10,304 nucleotides of DNA from SpSt-77 sp049972045 (GCA_049972045.1 JBMFKS010000101.1:1-10304), one strand, 5' to 3'; counted from the first letter of the stretch, positions 1-7,141 are shown. Notes: generated by a model not told the origin, from the letters alone. Numbers and translations: made by a program.

Positions 1-732
1 TCCATGACGATCCACTTCCCGGAGACGGTCTCGGCGCTGGAGGGGGTAACCGTCACGGTAGAACTGCCGGGGCTGGCCCAGCGGGACCCTGAGGCCCGGG
101 TATGGGCTCAGGTCTTTCCCCCGGACTCCCGGGAGCCGCTCTGGGAGTCGCCGCTGGAACCCGCGGGGGATGGGACATATGTTTCCATCCGCCCGATCTA
201 CTTCTCGCTGGAACCGGTACCCGGCGACTGGCGGCTGTTTGTGGATGTCCAATCCCCGGTTCCCATCCGGGGGAGCCGCTGGTTCCGCTTCCGGCAGGAG
301 CCGCTTCCCCTCTGGGATTTGACGGGACAGGTGCCCGAGGAGGTCGCTCTGCCGGTGCCCCAGTCGTTTGCCCTGAGCCAGCATGAGGGGGACCTGGTCG
401 CCGGGAGCCGGGGATGGCAGCGCGGCGGGGAGCGGATAGAACTGTGGTGGGCTCCCGGCCCGGTGGAAGTGCTGACGCTGGACACTGCCCAGATGTTGGA
501 GGAGGCCACGTTCCCGATGATGGGGACAGTGAAGGTCACCTCGGTGGAAGCGGTCACGCGGGGGAAACGGCCGGGGTTTCGCTTCTACGAACAGTGGTCG
601 GACGGACCGGCGGAGGCCTTGCTGCTCCAGGGCTCCAGCCGGTACCTCTATCTCCTGCGCGTGCGCGTCTCCGGCGGCGAGGCGCTGACGCCCCTGCTTC
701 GGGAAATTCAGGCCGCGATGAGGGTAAAATAG
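1..732 (+). CDS. Hypothetical beta-rich protein, 5' end probably cut by window edge
   Basis: I do not recognise this family. The reading frame is open to base 1, and the first ATG (base 4) has no visible ribosome binding site and no signal peptide after it. The true start is therefore probably upstream and only the C-terminal part (about 242 residues) is seen. Two parts can be told apart. Residues about 1-98 have the alternating hydrophobic pattern of an Ig-like or beta-sandwich domain (for example the stretch around GDWRLFVDVQS). Residues about 112-242 are a second beta-rich part ending in an amphipathic helix (LTPLLREIQAAMRVK). There is no transmembrane segment or catalytic motif. It ends 14 nt before nadA and is probably co-transcribed with it. 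In Chloroflexota such domains often sit at the end of larger secreted or lipoprotein chains, but that is inference. Confident that it is coding; function unknown. Confidence 0.75.
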   Translation, partial: SMTIHFPETVSALEGVTVTVELPGLAQRDPEARVWAQVFPPDSREPLWESPLEPAGDGTYVSIRPIYFSLEPVPGDWRLFVDVQSPVPIRGSRWFRFRQEPLPLWDLTGQVPEEVALPVPQSFALSQHEGDLVAGSRGWQRGGERIELWWAPGPVEVLTLDTAQMLEEATFPMMGTVKVTSVEAVTRGKRPGFRFYEQWSDGPAEALLLQGSSRYLYLLRVRVSGGEALTPLLREIQAAMRVK

Positions 733-746
733 GCTGCAGGTTCGCA

Positions 747-1799
747 ATGGAGACAACAGAACTGAACAAGCAAGTGGCCACCTGGAAGGCCCAGTTGGGG
801 CCGGACCTGGTCATCCTGGGACACCATTACCAGAAGGATGAAGTCATCCAGTTCGCCGACTTCCGGGGGGATAGCCTGCAACTGGCGCGGGATGCCGCCC
901 GCACCGACGCCCGCTCCATCGTCTTCTGCGGTGTCCACTTTATGGCCGAAACGGCGGCCATCCTGGCAAAACCCGGGCAGGTCGTGCTCATCCCCGATGT
1001 AGAGGCCGGTTGCTTCCTGGCCGACCGGGCCGACCTGCCGCTGGTGGAGGCGGCCTGGCGGGACCTGGGCCGGATATTGGATGGGGAACGGGAAGTGATG
1101 CCGGTCACCTACATCAACTCGGCCGCCGCCCTGAAAGCGTTCTGCGGCCAACACGGTGGAGTGGTCTGCACGTCCGCCAATGCCGAAAAGGTGCTGGATT
1201 GGGCCTTCCAGCAACGGCCAAAGGTGCTCTTCTTTCCTGACCAGCACCTGGGGCGCAACACTGCGCGCCGGATGGGCATCCCACCGGAAGAGATCCTGCT
1301 CTGGGACCCCCGCCGCCCTCTGGGCGGGCATGCCCCGGAGCACATCCGGCGGGCCCGCCTCTTCCTCTGGCCCGGCTGGTGCTACGTCCACACCCGCTTC
1401 CGGCCCGAACACGTCCGGGCATGGCGGGAGCGGGATCCCCAGATGCGGATTCTGGTCCATCCCGAATGCACCGAAGAAGTGGTTGCCCTGGCGGACGAGG
1501 TCGGCTCCACCTCATACATCATCCGGCGGGTAGAGGAATCCCCGCCGGGGACGAAGTGGGCCATCGGGACGGAGTTCAACCTGGTCCACCGCCTGGCCTG
1601 GCAACATCCGGAGCAGTTCATCGTCCCCCTTTCCGACGAACCCCACTACTGCCGGACGATGAACCTCATCACGCTGGAAAAACTGGCCCGGGTCCTGGAA
1701 GGGTTGGTGAACGGAGAGTTGATCAACCCGGTGGTCGTTCCGCCGGAAGTCGCCGAACCGGCCCGCCGGGCGCTGGAGCGGATGCTGGAAATCCGATGA
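747..1799 (+). CDS. nadA: Quinolinate synthase NadA (4Fe-4S)
   Basis: Quinolinate synthase condenses iminoaspartate with dihydroxyacetone phosphate to give quinolinate, the precursor of NAD, using an oxygen-sensitive [4Fe-4S] cluster in the cytoplasm. The 350-residue product has the family's usual length. The substrate-binding motif GHHYQ is at 25-29 and HPEC at 238-241. The three cluster cysteines expected for the family are C89 (in AGCFLAD), C212 (in PGWCYVH) and C302 (in HYCRTMN, followed by LITLEKL). The frame stays open upstream to about 414, but that part overlaps the preceding gene and does not look like NadA. The ATG at 747 gives a clean N-terminus 14 nt after the previous stop. Its ribosome binding site is weak (GCAGG), so translation may depend on coupling. 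No nadB or nadC is in the window, so the iminoaspartate source is encoded elsewhere. glmS follows 18 nt downstream. Very confident. Confidence 0.97.
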   Translation: METTELNKQVATWKAQLGPDLVILGHHYQKDEVIQFADFRGDSLQLARDAARTDARSIVFCGVHFMAETAAILAKPGQVVLIPDVEAGCFLADRADLPLVEAAWRDLGRILDGEREVMPVTYINSAAALKAFCGQHGGVVCTSANAEKVLDWAFQQRPKVLFFPDQHLGRNTARRMGIPPEEILLWDPRRPLGGHAPEHIRRARLFLWPGWCYVHTRFRPEHVRAWRERDPQMRILVHPECTEEVVALADEVGSTSYIIRRVEESPPGTKWAIGTEFNLVHRLAWQHPEQFIVPLSDEPHYCRTMNLITLEKLARVLEGLVNGELINPVVVPPEVAEPARRALERMLEIR

Positions 1800-1817
1800 C
1801 ATGACCGGGAGGGAAGG

Positions 1818-3662
1818 ATGTGCGGGATTGTCGGCTACATTGGTAGGCGGGATGCTACTCCCATCCTTCTGGAGGGGCTGAAGCGGCTGGAGTATCGGGG
1901 GTATGATTCGGCCGGACTGGCCGTCCTTCAGCCCAACGGGACCATCGGCGTCCGGCGGGAGGCAGGGAAAATCGCGGCCCTGATAGAGAAAGTCCAGGCG
2001 GCGCCCGTAAATGGCTCTCTCGGCATCGGCCACACCCGATGGGCCACCCACGGCCCGCCCTGTGAGCGCAATGCCCATCCCCACCTGGGCCCGGCCGGGG
2101 ACGTGGCCGTCGTCCACAACGGCATCATAGAGAACTACCGCGCCCTGCGGGAGGAACTGGAGGCGGAGGGCCACCGCTTCGCCTCCGACACCGACACCGA
2201 AGTCGTGGTCCACCTGGTGGAGGGCTACCTGGCCGGCGGAGCCTCTCTGGAGGACGCGGTGCGCCAGGCACTCGCCCATGTGAAAGGGGCCAATGCCTTC
2301 GTCTTCCTGAGTCGCCGCCACCCGGACCGCATCGTCGCGGTCCGGCTGGGCAACGCGGGGGGCCTGACCGTCGGCCTGGGCGACGGGGAGAACTTCGTCG
2401 CCTCGGACATCCCGGCCATCCTGGACCACACCCGCCGGATGGTCTTCCTGGAAGACCGCCAGATGGCCATCGTGACCCGCGAGTCTATCCGCGTGGAGAC
2501 GCTGGACGGGCGCCCTGTCCCCCTCCGTCCCCACACCATCCCCTGGGACCCCGTCTCGGCGGCCAAGGAGCCGTACCGCCACTTTATGCAGAAAGAGATC
2601 TACGAGCAGGCCCGCTCCATCACCGATACCCTGCGCGGCCGGGCCGACTTTGAGGCCGGACGGGTGCGGCTGGAAGGGCTGACCCTCACCCCGGAGGAGG
2701 CCCGCTCTCTGGAACGGCTCGTCATCGTCGCCTGCGGCACCTCCGCCTACGCCGGGCTGGTGGGGAAGTTCATGATTGAGGCCCTGGCCCGCATCCCGGT
2801 GGAAGTGGACTACGGCTCCGAGTTCCGCTACCGGGACCCGCTGCTGAACAGGCAGACGGCGGTTCTGGCCATCACCCAGAGCGGGGAGACGGTGGACACC
2901 CTGGCGGCGATGGAGGAGGCCCGCCGGAAGGGCGCGCGGCTCTGGTCCATCGTCAACGTCATCGGCAGCCAGGCCCACCGCATCGCTGACGGCCACATCC
3001 TGATGCACGCCGGGCCGGAGATCGGCGTCGCCTCCACCAAGGCCTTCACCGCCAGCCTGGTGGACCTCTACCTGCTGGGCTGCTATCTGGGGGAACTGCG
3101 GGGCGTGCTGAGCGGTGAGGACCTACGGCAGCGGGTGGAGGACCTGGCCCGCCTTCCGGATTTAGTCGGACGGGTGCTCCAGCATGGCGACGAGTACACC
3201 CAACTGGCCCAGACCTACTACGACCGGGAGCATTTCCTGTATCTGGGACGGGGGATCAACTACCCGGTGGCGCTGGAAGGGGCCCTGAAACTCAAAGAGA
3301 TTTCCTACATCCATGCCGAGGGGTATCCGGCCGGAGAGATGAAGCACGGGCCTATCGCGCTGATTGACGAACGGATGCCCGTCGTTGCCATCGCCGTGCG
3401 GGATTCGGTGTACGACAAGATGCTCAGCCAGATAGAGCAGGTGAAGGCGCGCGGCGGTCGGGTCATCGCGCTGGCGACGGAAGGGGATGCCGAAATCAGC
3501 CTCAAGGCCGACCATGTGCTGACCGTGCCGCCGACGCCGCCGCTCCTGGCGCCGGTGGTGAACGTCATCCCGATGCAGTTGCTGGCCTACCACATAGCAG
3601 TGCGGCGGGGCTGCGATGTGGACCAACCCCGCAACCTGGCCAAATCGGTGACGGTGGAGTAG
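1818..3662 (+). CDS. glmS: Glutamine-fructose-6-phosphate aminotransferase (isomerizing) GlmS
   Basis: GlmS makes glucosamine-6-phosphate from fructose-6-phosphate and glutamine, the first step toward UDP-GlcNAc for peptidoglycan and glycans. The protein is full length (614 residues; about 610 is usual). It begins MCGIVGYIG, so Cys2 is free to become the N-terminal nucleophile of the class II glutaminase domain. RWATHG at 74-79 and HNGIIEN near 100-106 complete that site. Two SIS sugar-isomerase domains follow: CGTSAY from C306, QSGETVDT near 354-361, and EGYPAGEMKHGP near 501. The protein ends in the canonical DQPRNLAKSVTVE, which carries the sugar-binding lysine K609. A purine-rich ribosome binding site (GGGAGGGAAGG) lies directly before the ATG. 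The gene is 18 nt after nadA and is probably the last gene of that operon. I see no glmS ribozyme upstream, as expected for an internal operon gene. Very confident. Confidence 0.98.
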   Translation: MCGIVGYIGRRDATPILLEGLKRLEYRGYDSAGLAVLQPNGTIGVRREAGKIAALIEKVQAAPVNGSLGIGHTRWATHGPPCERNAHPHLGPAGDVAVVHNGIIENYRALREELEAEGHRFASDTDTEVVVHLVEGYLAGGASLEDAVRQALAHVKGANAFVFLSRRHPDRIVAVRLGNAGGLTVGLGDGENFVASDIPAILDHTRRMVFLEDRQMAIVTRESIRVETLDGRPVPLRPHTIPWDPVSAAKEPYRHFMQKEIYEQARSITDTLRGRADFEAGRVRLEGLTLTPEEARSLERLVIVACGTSAYAGLVGKFMIEALARIPVEVDYGSEFRYRDPLLNRQTAVLAITQSGETVDTLAAMEEARRKGARLWSIVNVIGSQAHRIADGHILMHAGPEIGVASTKAFTASLVDLYLLGCYLGELRGVLSGEDLRQRVEDLARLPDLVGRVLQHGDEYTQLAQTYYDREHFLYLGRGINYPVALEGALKLKEISYIHAEGYPAGEMKHGPIALIDERMPVVAIAVRDSVYDKMLSQIEQVKARGGRVIALATEGDAEISLKADHVLTVPPTPPLLAPVVNVIPMQLLAYHIAVRRGCDVDQPRNLAKSVTVE

Positions 3663-3696
3663 GGTGGGGCGGGCGGCGAAGCCGCCCGCCCCACCC
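3662..3696 (+). terminator. Perfect 16-bp GC-rich palindrome at the end of glmS
   Basis: The arms GGGTGGGGCGGGCGGC (3662-3677) and GCCGCCCGCCCCACCC (3681-3696) pair without mismatch around a 3-nt GAA loop. The left arm begins at the last base of the glmS stop codon. There is no T-run afterwards, so this is not a standard intrinsic terminator. It could still block readthrough, protect the mRNA 3' end, or be one copy of a dispersed palindromic repeat. Confidence 0.5.
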
Positions 3697-3772
3697 CCAC
3701 CCATATCCTCCCCCGGCATCCCAGATGTGGGCAGACCTGGGGCCGCTGAACCATCCCCGCGATTTAACCTGC

Positions 3773-3801
3773 TTGACACCCCCTCCGGTTCATGCTATCA
3801 T
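3773..3801 (+). promoter_or_regulatory. Extended -10 sigma70-type promoter for the MBL gene
   Basis: A perfect -35 box TTGACA (3773-3778) is followed by a 17-bp spacer and the -10 box TATCAT (3796-3801). A TG dinucleotide at 3793-3794 forms an extended -10. Transcription should start near 3808, giving a leader of roughly 85 nt before the MBL start codon. It is the best-matching promoter in the window. Confidence 0.75.
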
Positions 3802-3891
3802 CTTTTCACGCCCCCGAGATAGGGGGGTTGAGGAGAATGCTGGGATGCCCCTATATCCCCTTCTCTACCAGCGGCAGACAGGGAGTAGACC
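3802..3891 (+). other. 5' leader of the MBL gene with hairpin and possible small upstream reading frame
   Basis: The leader holds a short C5/G5 hairpin (CCCCC 3811-3815 with the G-run 3822-3827). An AGGAG at 3831-3835 lies 9 nt before an ATG at 3845. That ATG opens a 36-codon frame ending at 3955, inside the MBL gene and in a different frame. The G-run could instead pair with the C-runs at 3848-3851 or 3857-3860. The MBL gene has its own GGGAG at 3881-3885. Coding by the small frame is unproven; it may be a leader peptide or chance. Confidence 0.3.
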
Positions 3892-4770
3892 ATGCTACAG
3901 GAACGAGTCTCCGCCGACATCTACCTCTTCACCAGTGACCTGTACACCCAGGTAACCGCTGGCGTTATCGTGACCCCTGCCGGGGCTATCCTGGTAGACA
4001 CCCTTCCTTTCCCTATAGAGACCCAGGCCATCCTCCAGTTCCTCTCCCGTCGCTCGTTGAGTCTCCGGTATATCATCTACACCCACTACCACGCCGACCA
4101 TATTTACGGGGCCAGCCTGTTCCCCGATGTCCCCATCATCGCTCACATGCGCTGCCGGGAACATTTGCTCACATCAGGGGAAGAAGGGCTGGAGGCCGCG
4201 CGCGCGGAGGCGCCGGACCTCCTGGAAAAGGTTGCTATCCGTCTTCCTGACATCACCCTGGATGGCGGGGAACTGATTCTCTCCCTGGGCGGCAAGACCC
4301 TGCGCATCTTTGAGACGCCTGGCCACTCCGACGACGGCATCTCCATTTACGTGGAAGAAGACCTGGTGCTCTTTGCCGGCGACGCGATGATGCCTATACC
4401 CACCATTGTGGACGGCGACCCGGAGACCTTGAAGCAATCGCTCCGCAAAATCCAGGCCGTAGAACCCGAAAGCATTGTTCAGGGACACGGAGAAGTGATC
4501 CTGCGGGGAGAGGTCAAAGATGCGCTGCGGACCAACATCGCGTACCTGGAGACCATTCAGCGGATTGCGACCGAGGCCGTAGCCAACGAACGGCGTCGGG
4601 CCACGCTTCTCAAAACGGACGTGGAGAAATGCGGAGTTCCCCGCGTGGCGCTGAACGGCGAAGCCCCTCGCCTCCACGCAGCCAACCTGCGGACACTCTA
4701 TAACCGATTAACCCAGTCTGCAGCCCAGAGCGGGTCGGCTGTGCCCCAGAAATCGGGGAGAAAAGGCTAA
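3892..4770 (+). CDS. Metallo-beta-lactamase-fold hydrolase
   Basis: This 292-residue cytoplasmic protein belongs to the metallo-beta-lactamase superfamily of di-metal hydrolases. All ligands of the binuclear site are visible: THYHADH gives H65, H67, D69 and H70, and the others are H145 (in TPGHSDD), D164 (in FAGDAMM) and H199 (in QGHGE). The order matches the glyoxalase-II/MBL group. There is no signal peptide, which argues against a periplasmic antibiotic-degrading enzyme. The C-terminal part (about 205-260) is helical and may form the substrate lid, and the last 20 or so residues look disordered. The substrate cannot be read from sequence; thioester, lactone or phosphoester hydrolysis are all possible. 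The start at 3892 has GGGAG 6 nt upstream. The gene is monocistronic with its own promoter and is followed by a 634-bp non-coding region. Fold assignment is very confident; exact function is unknown. Confidence 0.93.
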   Translation: MLQERVSADIYLFTSDLYTQVTAGVIVTPAGAILVDTLPFPIETQAILQFLSRRSLSLRYIIYTHYHADHIYGASLFPDVPIIAHMRCREHLLTSGEEGLEAARAEAPDLLEKVAIRLPDITLDGGELILSLGGKTLRIFETPGHSDDGISIYVEEDLVLFAGDAMMPIPTIVDGDPETLKQSLRKIQAVEPESIVQGHGEVILRGEVKDALRTNIAYLETIQRIATEAVANERRRATLLKTDVEKCGVPRVALNGEAPRLHAANLRTLYNRLTQSAAQSGSAVPQKSGRKG

Positions 4771-4858
4771 TCTCTTTATTGAGCCTCGCTCTTTTCAAGT
4801 AACTCTGTATGAGTGCCGAAGCAATCTCCCGATTGCGTAAGTCCTGTCAATAATATTG

Positions 4859-4885
4859 CTCTGCGTACTCCGCGATCTCTGCGGT
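4859..4885 (+). repeat. Three 9-bp degenerate tandem units (CTCTGCGTA type)
   Basis: CTCTGCGTA, CTCCGCGAT and CTCTGCGGT follow each other without gaps. From memory, similar CTCTGCG... strings recur in intergenic DNA of several unrelated bacterial phyla, so this may be one copy of a dispersed element. Its role here is unknown. Confidence 0.45.
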
Positions 4886-4886
4886 G

Positions 4887-4940
4887 AAATGACCTTTTCA
4901 GTGAACTCTTATTTGTTCTTCTTCTCACAGTCATCATAGA
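4887..4940. other. AT-rich tract, candidate DNA unwinding element
   Basis: About 36 of 54 bases are A/T (hand count) in an otherwise GC-rich region. The + strand is pyrimidine-rich in the middle (CTTATTTGTTCTTCTTCTC). It directly abuts the reverse-oriented DnaA box pair at 4944-4960, where DnaA would be expected to start melting. I looked for DnaA-trio repeats in the orientation known from Bacillus subtilis and found no convincing set. Confidence 0.4.
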
Positions 4941-4943
4941 GCC

Positions 4944-4960
4944 TGTGGATTTGTGGATAA
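4944..4960 (-). promoter_or_regulatory. Overlapping pair of DnaA boxes (one exact, one degenerate), reverse orientation
   Basis: On the - strand TTATCCACA (4960 to 4952) is followed at once by AAATCCACA (4952 to 4944), sharing one base. The first is a perfect consensus box. The pair lies between the AT-rich tract and the G-rich part of the region, in opposite orientation to the boxes at 5152-5201. Confidence 0.65.
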
Positions 4961-5151
4961 CCGGGCAAGAGGGATGGACAGGCCCTAATTCTTGTGCGGC
5001 GGGTGCTGGTGGGGCATATTAGTGGGGATGAGAGAGCAAGTACGGCTTCTGAAGACTGGGGATGGACATGGGGAAACATCAGAAGACTCTGGACGAGAGG
5101 TTGCCCCTGGGAGAGGGAATTCTCTCAGGAGAACGGCGGTGGCCCGGGGAA

Positions 5152-5201
5152 TTATCCACAGGAAGTTGGGGTTATCCACAGAAATCGGTGGGTTATCCAC
5201 A
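5152..5201 (+). repeat. Array of three exact DnaA boxes, same orientation
   Basis: TTATCCACA occurs at 5152-5160, 5172-5180 and 5193-5201. The step is 20 and then 21 bp, close to two helical turns, so bound DnaA protomers would lie on one face of the helix. The spacers are G-rich. Three exact 9-mers within 50 bp is far beyond chance. Confidence 0.8.
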
Positions 5202-5337
5202 TCCGGAATGGGGCAGGAAGCGGGGAAGCGGCCATATATGGGGGAAGAAAATGGCTGACCTGCCAGAAGTAGGGGGGTGTGGATGCACGGGAAAAGTTGG
5301 GTCTTTCAGCCGTGACAAATAGACCTGCAAATTGCTG

Positions 5338-5363
5338 TTGACAAAGTAGTAGAGCGATATCGC
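5338..5363 (+). promoter_or_regulatory. Weak promoter/operator candidate upstream of ade
   Basis: TTGACA at 5338-5343 matches the -35 consensus, but no acceptable -10 lies 16-18 bp downstream. A 10-bp perfect palindrome, GCGATATCGC, covers 5354-5363 where a repressor or activator might bind. Low confidence that this is the promoter of the ade operon. Confidence 0.25.
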
Positions 5364-5404
5364 CAAAGTTTCTGATGCCAATTCCATTTTGCTAAGGAGG
5401 CGCT

Positions 5405-7141
5405 ATGGAACTCGCCCGATTTCTTGCTATAGCACGGGGTGACGAACCGGCGGAACTGGTGCTCCGGAATGGACGGGTCATCAACGTGTACACGGCCGAA
5501 ATTGTGGAAGCCGACATCGCCATTGCCGATGGTCATATCGTCGGCGTGGGGAGCGGATACACCAGCCGTCAGGAGATAGACCTCGGTGGCCGGTATATCG
5601 GCCCCGGCCTGATAGACGCCCATGTCCACATAGAGTCCTCTATGGTGACCCCTTACCAATTTGCCCGTGCTGTGGTTCCCCGGGGAACCACAACCGTCGT
5701 TTGCGACCCCCATGAAATCGCCAACGTCGCCGGGACGGCCGGAATCCGCTACATGCTGGATGCTTCGGAGGGATTGCCGCTGACGGTCTACGTCAACCTG
5801 CCCTCCTGTGTACCGGCCACAGCAATGGGGACCGCCGGCGCTGAGTTGCGCGCCGAGGACCTGCTGCCGCTGGCGAATCTTCCCCGAGTCCTGGGGCTGG
5901 CCGAGTTAATGAATGTACCGGGCCTGGTCCTGGGTTTCCCCGATGTGCTGGCGAAGGTGGAATCCTTTCGGGACCGGGTGATAGACGGCCATGCCCCGGG
6001 CATCAGCGGCCAGTGGCTTCAGGCGTACGTGGGTGCCGGTCCTGGATCAGACCACGAGTGCACCACGGCCGCGGAGATGCGGGAGAAACTCCGCCTGGGG
6101 ATGCGCGTCTTCATCCGGGAATCCACGGCGGCGAAAAATCTGCGAGCGCTGATACCGGCTATCACCCCCCAGAACAGCCGCCGGTGTGCCTTCTGCACCG
6201 ATGATCGCCACCCGGCCGACCTGCTGGACGAGGGCCACCTGGACCACCTTATCCGGCTGGCGGTTGCTGAGGGGCTGGACCCAGTGACGGCGATCCAGAT
6301 GGCCACCCTGAACGCGGCGGAGTGGTTCCGCCTGCGGGATCGGGGCGCTATCGCCCCTGGCCTGCGGGCCGACCTGGTGGTCTTCTCCGACCTGAAGAAT
6401 TTCCGCCCGGAGATGGTCTTCTCCGCCGGCCATCTGGTGGCCCAGGCCGGGGAACCGGTCGGCCGATGGACGGAGCCCTCAACAGAAGACTCCGGAGTGC
6501 GGGAGACGGTGCGGGTGGACTGGGATCGGGTCTCTCTGCGCATTCTGGCCCCGGATTCCGGCGCCTGGAGCGTTCGGGTGCGAGTCATCGGTGTCATCCC
6601 CGACCAGGTTTTGACGGAGCACCGGGTGGAGGAACTCCCCGTGCGGGATGGGGAGGTGGTGGCCGACCCGGAGCGGGACATTCTGAAACTGGCCGTCATA
6701 GAGCGGCATCGGGGGACCGGCAATGTGGGGCTCGGTTTTGTGCAGGGGCTGGGGCTTCGCCAGGGGGCCCTGGCGGGCAGCGTGGGACACGACGCCCACA
6801 ACCTTATCGTTGCCGGCTGCGACGATGTTTCCATGATGACCGCCGCGCGGGCGGTGGCCCGGATGGGCGGCGGCCTGGCCGTCGCGGTAGGGGAGCAGGC
6901 CCTGGCCACCGTCCCCTTGCCGGTTGCCGGCCTGATGTCGGACCAGCCGGTGGAGACGGTCCGTTTCCAGATGGACAACCTGACCCGCGCCGCGCGGTCG
7001 CTGGGGACCTCCCTGCCGGACCCGCTAATGACGCTGAGTTTTCTGCCCCTGGAGGTCATCCCGGCGCTGAAGTTGACGGATCAGGGGCTGGTGGATGTAG
7101 AGCGGTTTGCCTTTGTATCCCTTTTTGTGGGAAACCGATGA
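5405..7141 (+). CDS. ade: Adenine deaminase
   Basis: Adenine deaminase converts adenine to hypoxanthine and ammonia in purine salvage and is a cytoplasmic amidohydrolase-superfamily metalloenzyme. The 578-residue length fits the family. Visible metal-site and active-site motifs are DAHVHIESSM at 71-80 (H73, H75), CDPHEIANV from C100, GLAELMN with E167, HAPG at 196-199 (H196), DHE at 216-218 and CTDDRHP with D266. The C-terminal domain typical of Ade follows, with GSVGHDAHNLIVAG (near residues 459-472) and a conserved end near LPLEVIPALKLTDQGLVD. An ideal ribosome binding site, AAGGAGG (5394-5400), lies 4 nt before the ATG. The stop overlaps the response regulator start by 4 bp (ATGA at 7138-7141), so ade is translationally coupled to a two-component system, an uncommon partnership. 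The gene directly follows the candidate origin. Confident. Confidence 0.95.
   Translation: MELARFLAIARGDEPAELVLRNGRVINVYTAEIVEADIAIADGHIVGVGSGYTSRQEIDLGGRYIGPGLIDAHVHIESSMVTPYQFARAVVPRGTTTVVCDPHEIANVAGTAGIRYMLDASEGLPLTVYVNLPSCVPATAMGTAGAELRAEDLLPLANLPRVLGLAELMNVPGLVLGFPDVLAKVESFRDRVIDGHAPGISGQWLQAYVGAGPGSDHECTTAAEMREKLRLGMRVFIRESTAAKNLRALIPAITPQNSRRCAFCTDDRHPADLLDEGHLDHLIRLAVAEGLDPVTAIQMATLNAAEWFRLRDRGAIAPGLRADLVVFSDLKNFRPEMVFSAGHLVAQAGEPVGRWTEPSTEDSGVRETVRVDWDRVSLRILAPDSGAWSVRVRVIGVIPDQVLTEHRVEELPVRDGEVVADPERDILKLAVIERHRGTGNVGLGFVQGLGLRQGALAGSVGHDAHNLIVAGCDDVSMMTAARAVARMGGGLAVAVGEQALATVPLPVAGLMSDQPVETVRFQMDNLTRAARSLGTSLPDPLMTLSFLPLEVIPALKLTDQGLVDVERFAFVSLFVGNR

Larger units (their letters stand above)
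4771..5404. other. oriC: Candidate replication origin (oriC) region, 634 bp non-coding
   Basis: The largest gap in the window holds four exact copies of the bacterial DnaA box TTATCCACA: reverse orientation at 4952-4960, forward at 5152, 5172 and 5193. Two weaker relatives lie at 4944-4952 and 5278-5286. An AT-rich tract (4887-4940) sits beside the reverse boxes. By hand count the + strand has about 30 G and 43 C over 4771-4940, but about 151 G and 70 C over 4941-5340, an abrupt skew reversal at the box cluster. Exact DnaA boxes in such density, an AT-rich flank and a skew switch are the standard signature of a bacterial oriC. No dnaA or dnaN is in the window; many bacteria have oriC away from dnaA. 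Alternatives are a DnaA-titrating locus (datA- or DARS-like) or a plasmid/mobile origin. Short frames here (for example 4992-5322) run through the boxes and look non-coding. Confidence 0.65.

Noticed and set aside
414..746. N-terminal extension of NadA to an upstream ATG
   Set aside because: The extension overlaps the preceding gene in another frame, is Gly/Ala/Arg-rich and is absent from the NadA family; the 747 start gives the normal length.
1512..3008. A 498-codon open frame on the - strand opposite nadA/glmS
   Set aside because: It is the antisense shadow of well-conserved NadA and GlmS in high-GC DNA, with low-complexity composition and no recognisable domain.
3761..3780. GATTTAACC...CTTGACACCCC resembling the repeat at 9262-9284
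   Set aside because: The half-site step is 9 bp, not 11, and the second half is explained by the -35 box; resemblance may be chance, though a genome scan could revisit it.
4992..5322. Several small + strand open frames in the gap before ade
   Set aside because: They pass through the DnaA boxes and G-rich spacers, overlap each other in different frames and lack domain-like composition.
5313..5395. DnaA-trio-like AAGTAGTAGAG near 5344-5354
   Set aside because: The repeat is short and no DnaA box stands beside it in the required orientation, so I did not call it part of an unwinding element.
5202..5404. Purine riboswitch upstream of ade
   Set aside because: I could not find the conserved purine-riboswitch junction sequences or a P1 stem; the leader looks unstructured apart from a 10-bp palindrome.
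6019..7059. A 346-codon open frame on the - strand opposite ade
   Set aside because: It is extremely Ser/Arg/Thr-rich and mirrors the ade codons; a GC-driven shadow.
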